A stretch of 64,000 bases of DNA. Origin: Allium sativum (lineage: Eukaryota > Streptophyta > Magnoliopsida > Asparagales > Amaryllidaceae). Numbering within the stretch: position 1 is the first letter of the stretch; each line of letters begins with the position of its first letter. Shown here piece by piece: positions 46,064 to 56,597 of this stretch. Location: the NCBI GenBank assembly GCA_030737875.1, contig CM060910.1:613627303-613691302 (forward strand). The letters are read 5' to 3'. The position numbers were made by a program, and so were the translations under genes. Below the pieces are notes generated by a model. The model did not search any database and was not told the origin of the DNA. It saw only the letters and a list, made by a program, of their open reading frames with translations.

Positions 46064-46528
46064 CCTAGGTAGAACCCTATGGATGTAAACATGTATTTGA
46101 AACATGTTATGATTGATATGGTTGCAAGTGGTTGCAAGTGGTTGCTCGTGGATGCGCGAATACACATTAGATACTAGCTCGACTCGGTCACATTTCATAT
46201 TGCATATGCACGAGTATTTATACTTGTTTATGGATGAAATCGAATGTATTATCATGCGGTTGTTGCATATGAATGAATGATTGTGCACGCATATAGTATC
46301 TATACGACTAGGACTATTTGCATACATGTTGGATTCATGGCACTATACATATTTTGCATTAGAAAGATTATTCAGGCCTGATCATTAGCATTAGCTAAGG
46401 AACATGTACACACACGTCTTGCATATATTCATACAACATTAGAAATCATCTAAGGACAATGGTTGCTCGTGGATGATGTTTTGAGTAGATGGATGATGGA
46501 TGGTAGGATATGTTCTTCCTAACTTAGA
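46064..46528 (+). other. E4 3' leader, E1-like
   Basis: This is non-coding. GTGGTTGCTCGTGGATGC at about 46130-46150 matches the minus strand of E1 near 500-520, and similar TGCATATG and GGATGATGGATGG words occur in both. Confidence 0.6.
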
Positions 46529-46563
46529 GATTTCGGGGACGAAATCCTAAAAGGTGGGGAGAA
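46529..46563 (+). promoter_or_regulatory. E4 palindrome and polypurine tract
   Basis: GATTTCGGGGACGAAATC (46529-46546) is followed by the purine tract AAAAGGTGGGGAGAA (46549-46563) directly before the 3' LTR. This is the plus-strand primer site. Confidence 0.88.
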
Positions 46564-49500
46564 TGTAACAACCCGTATTTCGATAACATGATTAAAGACG
46601 AGAATCAAGGCAGAATTTAATTTTAAATTCTGAATCAAGTGAAACGGGCTATGCCATTGCGTTCGTCTCGGAAAAATACGCGAAATAGAGTCCGAGTTTT
46701 CGAAAATCGGAGTCCGTATGACCAAGATATGGCCTCGCGAAGTTTCACGAAAAATTCCCAAATTAAAGTATACTTAATTAAGTGAAATGGGTTGCGCAGA
46801 AAAATATATATATATTGATATATATATATATATATAATTGAAAATTAAATAAATAAATATGCAAAAATGTTCAAAACAGCGAATTGGGAGAGGGGAATAA
46901 CCGAACCGGCCGATTTTTGAGGTCGACCCAAGCCCGCTGGGTCGACTAGGGGTTAATCCAGGGTGTTTGGCTGTCAACCTATGGGCCGATTCGCTCAAAT
47001 GCAGATTTTGCATTTGGATGGTTCTCATGGTTCATCTTTAATCTAAAGGCCTTAGATGGTTCCTACACTTGACTTCTTCCCCAAGACATGCTTTGATGGC
47101 TTGGATTGAATTTAGGTTTAATCCTATGGCCTAAAACACTTGCCTAATCTATAAATAAGACCCTAACCTATCCTAAATCCTCATTATTCATTCATGCAAC
47201 TAAACTATGGCAAAATTTCTACTCTCATGGCCTCCACTCAACTATCCTAGCCTCCACTTCATTTCGATGAAAGGTTTAATGATCATGAGAGTGTTAGAGA
47301 GTCCCTATGCTAGTATGAGAGCCTCTCAAGTTGATTTCAAGGCAAAAGCTTTGATCTTTGTTCATAAAGATGGTGTTTTTGTTGATTTGGGGCATCCATC
47401 TTTGGGTTTTTGGGTGATGGCATGCATAGGCTTCCTCACAAGCTTTAGTTTAATCGATTTAGGCCTTCAAAGCAATGTAAGCCCTTCCCTACTCTTAGAT
47501 ATTAACTATGAAGTTAAATGTTCATGTTGAAAGTTTGGGTTTGATTAATTAGAATGATGCATGCTATCATGTTATGCGAGTTTATGAAGTCATTATCTTG
47601 ATCTTATGAGCTAAAAGCCACAACCTTTATGTTGAAATGTTGCATTATGCAACATGAGAATCTTCATAATCATTATGTCAACTTGCATATGAAGTCATAA
47701 TCCTTATATGATGATATATGCGAGTTTCTAGCCATCATTCCATGTCTTTTGTCACCATGATTCGCTTATGTACCAAATTTGGGTTGATGCATGTTTTTGA
47801 GGCTTAAGAATGTAACATGCAAGCTAATGAACACATTTGTGCCTCATTTGCCACCATGATTAACTTGTGGCTTAATACCCATTTTTGTCATTCCTTTGCC
47901 AAGTCTCTTCTTTTAATCCATCACGTTGTTGCGAACGTATATGCTAGTTTAAAAAGCGTTGGGGTCACATTATGGGGAAACATAATGACATGAATATGAC
48001 TTGGGTAAATGGGTATAAACATGACAACATGTAACGTTAAATATGACATGTGTTTATACTTGAAAACATGACTTGAAGTATAACATGGAAGTTGACATGT
48101 AAGTATGCATAAAAACATAAGCTTGGGAATTTACCTATTAAGTTAGGTCTACCCATTGGGAATTTACCTATTAAGTTAGGTCTACCCAATTGCTTGAAAA
48201 CTTGACTATGAACATGACACTAGACTAAACATGAAAGTGGCCAACTCGAGGTTGGGTTGAGTTTGCAACGTAAAACTACCCGGAACCGACCGGCCTAACT
48301 AGTAGTTGCAAACAAAAGGACCCAATGTGAGAAGTTGGTCATGTTGTGCTTGAACCCGAGGTTAGACCAAGTTGTGGTGTAAAGCTACCCGGAACCGACC
48401 GGCTTAACTAGTAACCACAACAAAGTCTAATGTGAGAGGTTGGGGTGCATTAAGTAATTAATGCCACATGATAGGGTTAAGTTAATTTGATTAATGACTC
48501 TTAACCAAATATGACATGGGTAAATGGGTTAAGTAAATTGGTTAGGCTAATGATACTTAACAAAACATGACAAGGTTGGGTAGGTTAAGTGATTTGATTT
48601 GCCTATTGACGCTTAACCATTTTTATACGACTAGTGGACGGGGATTAAGTTAACCAACACTTAATCAATCCAACATGATAATTTGGCAAGGTTAAGTAAG
48701 TTTTCTTAATGACACTTAACCATACAAGATGATTAGGGGATGGGGTTAAGTAATTTGCACCTAACTAATCCGACACGGTAATTAGATGGGGTTAAGTAAT
48801 CCACACTTAACTAATCTAAACACGGTAATTCGATGGGGTTAAGTTAAACACTTAACCAATTTAAACTCGGTAATTCAATGAGGTTAAGTAACCAATACTT
48901 AACCAACTTAACGTGATAATTTAATGGGGTTAAGCAACTTATACTTAACCAATTATACATGATGATTTGATGGGGTTAAGTAACTTACACTTAACCAATC
49001 TAATACGCGGACCTGATAAGGTTAAGTCACAAGACCTTTTTAGAATATACTTAACCATTGTAGTACAATTAGAGGATGGGGTTAAGCCAACCTATACTTA
49101 ACCAATCCGACTCGATAATTTGATGGGATTAAGATAATCTATGCTTAATCGATCTAGCAAGATAATCCGATAGGATTAAGGTAAGCTAGTACTTGACCAA
49201 TTTGACTTGATAGGGTTAAGTCATGAGCCTCTGGGTACACTTAACCAACTTGTGGGACTAAGTCTTGAACTTAAATACTTAGCCAATCTTTGACGTGATT
49301 CGTGGGCGGGATAAGTCATGGACTTGAATGATAACACTTAACCCAATAGACAAACCCTAGCTAGAAGAACTAGGTAGAAAACCGTGGTTAATCAAGGATA
49401 ACGGGAAAGGAAGCTAAGTGGTAAACCTTAGTTAAGGGTAACTAAGTAATAATTCTTAGCTAAGGACATAGGACTAATTCTCAAAACGATGAGTAACCTG

Positions 49501-51192
49501 ATACGGTAGGTCATCGCTTAGTATACGAGGGGGAGCAAGTTATCTGACTTGGATAAAAGCTCCAGCGCACTGGGTGCCGAAGTGGAAGCTTCGGGGGACG
49601 TGAGGATATTCTTGGGATCCCTCTGTGGGCTGCCAGGTAATTATACTAGGCCCATGAGAGGTTAAGGTCTGCGTTAGAAGGACCAAGAGTATGCCTTGGT
49701 TGCTATGCGAGCAACCTAAAGACTGGGATGGATTAGCGTGGAGTCGACGATTCTTGTTTTTGCCCTGGATAGCACATCGCCGACTACCTACCATCTTTAG
49801 TCAATCGTGTACGTGCGGAAAGGCAGGGAACCCCCAACAGACCATGTGCTTGCTATCGAGTCATGGGTGAGGTTGGCCCGTAGGAAAGTGGGCTATAGTG
49901 GGGCCGTGGAGTGGTTCTTATACATGATTTTTCTTGGATTGCCTTTCAGTAGTTGAGGGAGGGGTCACGTGGGACCATAGCCACGGGTACAAAAACAGAC
50001 CTTGATATCTGCATCGGCAGATGATTTAAAGCTCCCGACCGAGTTCCGTATTTCTTGATTTGCCCTGGCACGGAACTCGGATGGCACATTGGGGAACATG
50101 TGCATCTAGACATGGAAAACGATTCACGATACATACGTGGGATCAAGGGCGCGGTTGACGGGTGGCGTAATCCCTAGTGGTCCTAGGTGGCCAAAACCCA
50201 AACCGAGACACGGAAACGTTCATTAGGTAGCATAATCCCTAACGGTCCTAGGTGGCATAAATCCTAAGTGGACGCGCGATAGTTCATGGTAAGGAAACAC
50301 AACTAGATCAAGGGTTGCAGTCCAAAACAACTTCAAGGATAAACCGATTACATGGGAAAGCCCGTACAGCCTACGGCAAAGAACTGAACTTATACATGGA
50401 AAGAAACATATGAGTTGAGTAACCTATATATGCGGCATATTAGGTTGACAGGGACCATTACACGACTTCTGAGTAAGGGTCATTCACGGATAACACGTAA
50501 TACAGTTGGGATACTAGTACGGTAGGTGCAGAGCAGATATACAGGATAGATACCATGGGACGTTATACGTGATAGATATCTTGGAATATTATACTTGATA
50601 GGAACCTGACGATGTGATACCTTGTTTTGTCTTGACATCGTAATTTATCATGACATCTTAGTTTATCCGAGTTCAGTAGTTCATCCTGTTATTTTGATTT
50701 AGCTTACCTATCTTGTTATCATGCTTATGTTCATCTCAGTTTCTCATGTCAGTTAACTTTACTAGTTTTTATACTAATAGTAGATAGGGCTTACTCGGTC
50801 TTTTTGACTGACCCATTTTGTTTCGCCTCTTTTCTTCCGTTCCCCCCCCAGGTTACAGGGAGGAAACACTGTTGTTTAGTTCGGACTTCTTCTGCTTGAA
50901 GGTCATCATGGATGGCTTGGACTTTCCTTGGCTATGGCTACTTTACTGTTTTTACTTGGGGAATAATTTATGAAAATGTCTTTATGCTTCTTTACTATTG
51001 CAAGACAGGTTTTGATGTACTCTGATGTAAAAGGCTTAAGACCTTAATTATTAATGTTTATGAAAGTTTGATTTTACTTCCGCTATGTTATATGTTCTGT
51101 CTTGTGATATTTCTGTGCATGTTTACCAATAATGCCCCTCTAAAGCTAGTGCATTCCTTTGCGAGTGACCCTAGCGGAGGCAGGGTGTTACA
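46564..51192 (+). repeat. E4 3' LTR
   Basis: This is a near-identical copy of 39952-44582. The visible differences are scattered single substitutions, a slightly longer (TA)n near 46806-46838 and a shorter C-run near 50842. The TATA box is at 47148-47159. Confidence 0.95.
47207..47530 (+). CDS. 107-codon open frame in E4 3' LTR, unknown
   Basis: This is the second copy of the LTR leader frame at 40593-40916, same length, with one Asn-to-Asp difference near residue 87. Its presence follows from LTR duplication at insertion, so it is not independent evidence of coding. I do not recognise the family. Confidence 0.3.
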   Translation: MAKFLLSWPPLNYPSLHFISMKGLMIMRVLESPYASMRASQVDFKAKALIFVHKDGVFVDLGHPSLGFWVMACIGFLTSFSLIDLGLQSNVSPSLLLDINYEVKCSC

Positions 51193-51451
51193 CTTTGGGT
51201 AACTCCAATATAATGGCAGACTCAAATTCATCAGGAGCTCGATTATCTCCTATCCCTCCTTCCTCTTCATCGCCCAGAGAAGCTTCACTATCGGAAGGTG
51301 TTTCGCTGTTATGCGCTCCTACTTCATAATCTGGGCCCTCATCGTCCCATTCAGGGTCTGAGGAAGAAGATATGTCATTAAGAGTAAATTTCTCAGAAGT
51401 TTCCGCAACTTCTATCTTCTTTCTTAATCTAGATGAACGTCTCTCGACCAT
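51193..51451 (-). pseudogene. Tat antisense gene, N-terminal exon piece
   Basis: The ATG at 51449-51451 starts a protein beginning MVERRSSRLRKKIEVAETSE, then a very acidic Ser/Glu/Asp-rich stretch (SSSSDPEWDDEGPDYEVGAH, SDSEASLGDEEEGG). It reaches the E4 junction reading ...IILELPK and would continue as DSVESTIDNDR at 39946. E4 therefore inserted into coding sequence and adds stops just inside its LTR. A weak TATA-like TTTATATC lies on the minus strand at about 51578-51586, some 125 bases upstream, so the gene may have its own promoter; that is inference. Confidence 0.65.
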
Positions 51452-52899
51452 GATCGCTAGACTATTGAAGAAATAATAGCAAGGATTAGAGTAAAGTTGC
51501 CCTTGTCCCCCGTGTGTGTATGTGAACTAAAGTGTGTGCTACGTGTACCAAAGATGCAAAGTAAACACATGAGAGCGTGATATAAAGATTCAAAGGAGTA
51601 ATAATGTTTCAGAATAGTTCTTGATGTTTGTTATGTTCGTAAGGCGCTATCCTAACTGTCCATCAAGTTAAAGTTTATGCCAAGCATTGATTAAGCTAGT
51701 TGGAAAATTTTCTCATATTGAGTTGGACTGTTTCGGTTCGGTTCAGATATGTGTATTGGGATCAGATCGGGGGGCAAAGTCATGTTTCGGCCTGAATCAG
51801 ACATTCATACCTAGTGAGTAAAACCGGATTGGTTCGAATGTAGTCTTTCGGAGCGGATCAGATTGGCTTGAATAATCCTGCCTCTTCTCCTCCTTGTCTC
51901 TTATTCCGATCCGACCCGGTCAGGTAGGTTTTGTTTCCCCTTTTTTCTCTTTTTGCTCCGACCCGATCCGGTCCTGTAGACATCTTTCCCTTCCCTTCAC
52001 TCCAACATTTCTCCACCCGAACCGATCCCAGTTCCTTTCCTCTCCTCTCTCTCCATCCTCTACTCCATTTAACTAACACTGAACCCATTCCTCTTAGGAA
52101 AACCGTTCATCTTTAAGGAATTAGTCGCAGTGAAACCCTTATGGACCTATATATTTCCTACCATGCCAAATCCCTTCCCCAATGCCTCGAGGAGGTAGCA
52201 GAACCACCAACGATAATGGCGACGAGAAAGGGAGCCACGACATTGAAGCCGAGCAGAGGCCATGGCCAAATCGCTCAAAATTGATCCCAAATCAAAACGA
52301 AAATCAATTATTTTAAGATAATTGAGGTTATAGACCTACCAACGAGTTTGATTTGGAGACTAACAAGAAGAATTTTGGGGTTTTTTGAAAGATAGGGCTT
52401 AGGTGTAGAATATGATGAACGGGAGTGATAAAATAAAAGAAAGAGGAAGGAGATAGGCAGCGATTTTATATATGTATTCACAGTGACCCATCGTATTCTA
52501 GCCTTTTTACCCCCTTTCGGACCGGAGTTGCAAGCCCACAAATGCATTCTGGCCTGTTAGTCCACTATTAAACAATACAGGAGGGAAATCCATTCGGGTC
52601 GGGTTCGAACCGAAAGGGATTATACACATTGACTTGGTATGCAGGTTGAATTCAAGGAAAAATAAAGAAAAAGCGTACCTGGAGGAATCACTGGACACTA
52701 AAAAGAGCTCTCAAAGTTGTTTGTAAATGAAGAAAGTAATTCATATGGTTTATGGATCTATATAAGCAACAAAAGGCATGACTTGATGAAGTGGCACTTC
52801 TCAACAAGTAAATGGAAGCGATCATTCAATGGCTTTAATTCAAAGATTGTTTTGTAAACTGCTTCGAAGCACACTTTATCTTAAATAAGAGTGTACTTC
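51452..52899 (+). other. Tat 3' untranslated region upstream of the antisense gene
   Basis: No protein is recognised. There are CCGATCC/GGTTCGG words like those in the Tat LTR (about 51730-52030). The stretch would hold the antisense gene's promoter and the sense transcript's 3' leader. Confidence 0.55.
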
Positions 52900-52911
52900 G
52901 AGGGGGCAAAA
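52900..52911 (+). promoter_or_regulatory. Tat polypurine tract
   Basis: GAGGGGGCAAAA lies directly before the TGTTAGCC start of the 3' LTR. A purine run broken by a single C is usual for this group. Confidence 0.85.
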
Positions 52912-53643
52912 TGTTAGCCTACTTTGTGAACTAGGCTACACAAAGAGCAAATAGTGAGAAAGCCATCAACCAGTTCGGATCGGAGGAAACCAACACAGGA
53001 AAGAAGCAGGAGTCAAAGACGCAGACATCACATCGGTTCGGTTCGGAGAAGCACTTCAGCGACACCAAAAGAAAGCTAGCAGCCTCATCGGATCGGATCG
53101 GAGGCGGCCGATCCGAACCCCTTTTTTCTGAACCTGTGGCCGTTGCTACACACGTTCCCTGAAGACTCGGGCCAAACACGACCATTTCCTCCCACGATCT
53201 CCCACTAAATCGATGCGTTGTCACCATCTGGAGGCCTCCGAACCCGATTCTTATGGGATGAGTGCCACGCAGTTCCGAACCGGAGCCACTTCGAGCAGAT
53301 TTTTCACCTATAAATACACCATCATGAGGCATTTGAAAGGATCTTTTGGCAAATTCTCAGTTTTAACTTCCTTCATAGCCGAATTTCATAATCTTACTCA
53401 GAACAAAATCATCTCTTAAAGTCTATTATTGAGAGATTTGAGTGAGCTTATGCATTGTAATTGTGAAGTTGATTGAGAATCATTGTCATATTTCAATTCA
53501 AGTCATCAATAAAAAGAGTAGAAAGTGAACGTAGGCTCTTTAACGCCGAACCACTATAAATCGTGTGTTCTTCGTTGCTTTTTAGTTCCATTTCATTAAA
53601 ATCATAGCTAATTAGGGTGTTAGAACCAATTTTTGGTCTAACA
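52912..53643 (+). repeat. Tat 3' LTR
   Basis: This pairs with 28840-29575 and has the same ends and TATA box (53309-53319). Substitutions are clearly more frequent between these LTRs than between the E4 LTRs, consistent with an older element. Confidence 0.93.
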
Positions 53644-54480
53644 GCACTTATGTGAGATTGATTGTTTTCATTTTATAAAAGAATACAAAGATTTGAATAC
53701 TTGTCCAAAACGTGGTCCTCTAAGATAGAAAATAAATCAAGATACCCAGGAGATTATACAAGGTGCTCTAGTTAAAGTGTTGAGATATTTTCTGATAATT
53801 CCAAGATTTAGAAGAATGTTTAGGTCTCAGAAAATGGCAGAAGATTTAAGATGGCATTTCAATAATAGAAGCAATGATGGAAAAAAATATGTCATCTTGT
53901 GGATTCTATGACATGGGAATATGGTGGATGAACGATGGAAATCCTTTTTAATCAATCCATGCACATCTTAGACTTGGTATTGTCATAGATGAATTCAACC
54001 TGTTTTCTATGTTAAGTTCTAAATATAGTTATTGGCCGATAATGCTTATTACATATGACCTATCACCTATGTTGTGTATAAAGGAAAATATTTTATTAAC
54101 ATTACTTATTCCAATCCGAAGCATCCTAAGAACGATATTCTTGTATATTTGCTGCCTTTAATTGAGGACTTGTATTATTTTTGGAGTGATGGAGTTGATG
54201 CTTATGATGCATTTAGTAAAATGTCGTTTAAACAGAAAGCAATCTTGCTATGGACAACAAACGAATTTTCAGCCTATGGAAATCTTGTTGGATGTTGTGT
54301 GAAGGGAAAAAAGCTTTCCCATTGTGTGGTGTTAATTCTCATAATCGTTGATTGAATTATAGTCGAAAGAATGTCTACATAGGCAATAGTAGATATCAAC
54401 CTGTGTATAATGCACGAAGGAAACAAAAGGCATGGTTTGATAACACCATGGAGAAAGGTAACGCCCCTAGAATTTTAATT
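53644..54480 (+). pseudogene. En/Spm (CACTA) TNP2 transposase fragment
   Basis: The translation matches the plant CACTA transposase core (tnp2 family). It starts with HLCEIDCFHFIKEYKDLNTCP, equivalent to the conserved H-x-C-x-x-D-C...KEY...C zinc-binding start. VLRYFLIIPRFRRMFRSQKM, DLRWHFNNRSNDGK and, in the open part 54074-54355, NDILVYLLPLIEDLYYFWSD, GVDAYDAFSKMSFKQKAILL and FSAYGNLVGCCVKGKK follow. Stops and shifts separate these blocks, and no CACTA terminal repeats are seen. The 5' end is cut at the Tat LTR. In an active element this enzyme would cut and move the DNA; here it is dead. Confidence 0.87.
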
Positions 54481-55430
54481 GGAAGAAATATTTTTAAATT
54501 GTTAAATGATTTTCCAAATGATTTTTGAAATGAGAAAGAAAAGGAAAGAAAGGATGAAAAGAAATAATAAGAAAAGGGCCGTTAATATAAAATCCACCAA
54601 GCTAAAAACGAGGAAGACTAACATTGTAAATGGCATTGAAGATTAATATGATAATGATAACGATCCTATAAAACTGAGGCTATCAAGGTTGGAAAAGAGA
54701 TCGTTTTTTTTTCATACTGGAAGGCTAGTGTTTATGTTTTTATAATTAAAATAATAATATAATATCATTATGGGTGACAATATTGATTTTATATGAACGT
54801 CTATTACGACGTAATTTAGATGTAATATATGTAGAGAAAACATCGGCGAATGCATATTAGGCACAATGTTGCATGATAACAAATCAAAAGATGGAACAAA
54901 ATCCAAAAACGATTTAGAGGATTAGGGAATTTGGCATGAGCTTCATGCACAAACTTGTGGGAAGGAAATATATGTCTTTAGCCTACTCCTTATAGTTATC
55001 AAATTCAGAGAAAAAAATATTTTACCAAAGACAGTATGATTTCAAAGGACCAGACGACTGAACAAATTTGAAAAACTGTATATCACTAGAGAATTGTAAA
55101 ATTAGTGGCTTGATATTAAGCAATTATAATATTTTAATGCAACACTTATTATCTGTACAATAATAGGATTATTTATTAACATCACGTGATAAGTTGGTTT
55201 TAAATGTTGAATTGGAATTATAAAATGAATATTTATATAGAATTTATCGATCTAGATAAACTTAATACAATTTAATTTTGAATTTATCAAAATATTTTAA
55301 TACGAAAATGTGGGATAATTGAATTTAAGATATAATATATACTGGATGATTTGTTGAGACTCGACTGAATTCAGATTTGAATTATAATAAGGAATTTAAT
55401 TATAAAACGATGTTTGAACTAAAATTTATA
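54481..55430. other. AT-rich sequence, nothing recognised
   Basis: Short open frames only, with no similarity I can name. It may be further CACTA sequence or old repeat. Confidence 0.5.
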
Positions 55431-55786
55431 ATTAAATTAAAAACGAGCTTGCTACATCGTGGTAGTTCGTAGTTTTAAAATTTGAACTACAATTGAATGT
55501 ACAGGAACCAATATAGGTTGGAATTCTTTGGAACAAGAATGTTCCAGATCTACTTTATTATAGTTTTCGAATAAAAAGGAAAAATCGAGATTTCATCTTG
55601 TAGACTGTGAGTTATGTCCAAATCAAATTTTTAGAAAGTCGCTATAGAATCGTGTATGAACTATAACGATTTATTTAAATAAAGTAAAGGATTTTGAAAT
55701 AAAATGGATTATCGATTTAACTTAAAAACGAAAATATCAAGTTTAAAAATGCAAGTCATACTATTTGGAAGCTATATAAATACTAT

Positions 55787-55826
<40 letters not shown>

Positions 55827-56340
55827 GATAATAATAATTTATTGTCAATAGATTTGTTTATTATGAAGTCAATTATATTTTATCGATTTAATACAGAACT
55901 TAAGAATAGTCAATTTTCAAATGATGTCGGATTACAACAAAACCAATTTTATAAAATCCGTAATGGTTAATTATTATTAGATTTCCAGTTTCGAGTCAAT
56001 TGGAGTTATTTTGTGATAGTGCGCGATATAAACGTGTATCGGTTTACGTTGTGAATTTAAAAGGGAGTTTTTCCAAAGGATCTCATAATTTGATAAAACT
56101 AGTTCCATCGACTCCAAAATATTAAGTTATTGTAGGATTTCAAGTTTAAATCCAATCGGATTTGTTACGTGAGCGTGTGAAAAATAAACATCAATTAATG
56201 ATTTAATATTCAAAATAGTGTTGTTTTTTGCAAACGGACTCGAATTTTGGTGAAACAAGTTTTGTTGGGTCCAGAATATCAAACTATAGCAGCACGTCCA
56301 TTTTCATCGCAATTGGGTTTCGTAAGTGATCGTACAGATA
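55430..56340 (+). repeat. Diverged, inverted relative of the E3 LTR U3 region
   Basis: The reverse complement follows the order of E3A 9150-9600: ACAAAACTTGTTTC then CCGTTTG; later CTATAGCGACT, GGACATAACT, TTTTTCC; then CCTGTACATTCA and CGAACTACCACG. E3 sits on the minus strand and this remnant reads on the plus strand. Many substitutions and indels make it far older than E3A or E3B. The ends are approximate. Confidence 0.6.
55790..55825. repeat. (AT)n microsatellite
   Basis: About 18 uninterrupted AT/TA units lie inside the inverted E3-like remnant. Confidence 0.9.
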
Positions 56341-56597
56341 AAGAAAATTTAGTAGAAAATAACAGTAGGATATTTAATTCAATAAAATCAAATAAAAAAT
56401 AATAAAACTATACTATATTATATCCTAACCATTAAGCTAACCCTCGTATCTCATCTCCCTTGTCAAAACTCAACGTCGCTACTTTTCCTTTAAAAATATA
56501 ATGATTATGCTCTTTGAAAATTAACAACAATTCCTATGAAAATCCTAAAATCTTTAAATAAATTACCTTGAGCTTGTATGACTTTTCTCTTAATTGT
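56341..56597. other. AT-rich flank of E3B, nothing recognised
   Basis: This is non-coding sequence left of the E3B LTR, with no primer site, which supports 56598 as the outer edge of a 3' LTR. Confidence 0.5.

Larger units (their letters stand above)
39952..51192 (+). mobile_element. E4: non-autonomous chromovirus derivative with 4.6-kb LTRs
   Basis: This plus-strand LTR element has two LTRs of 4,631 and 4,629 bases that differ only at scattered positions, so it inserted recently. It has a perfect CTTTG duplication, a Met-type primer site and a polypurine tract. The interior is 1,981 bases and holds only fragments of protease, RT and integrase resembling those of E1, with large deletions between them. 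LTRs make up over four fifths of the element. It must have been mobilised by proteins from another element, with E1-type elements the best candidates seen here. Confidence 0.93.
28840..53643 (+). mobile_element. Tat-lineage Ty3/gypsy element with antisense gene, split by E4
   Basis: This plus-strand LTR retrotransposon has LTRs of about 0.73 kb (28840-29575 and 52912-53643) with TGTTAGCC...GGTCTAACA ends. Gag, protease, RT, RNase H, a second (archaeal-type) RNase H and integrase without a chromodomain follow in order. The dual RNase H and motifs such as VDNGSSVNILF and MEVYVDDMLVKS mark the Tat group (Ogre/Retand/Grande relatives). A long gene on the opposite strand lies between pol and the 3' LTR. 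All coding parts carry stops and frameshifts. E4 occupies 39952-51192, so the element without it is about 13.6 kb. Confidence 0.9.
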
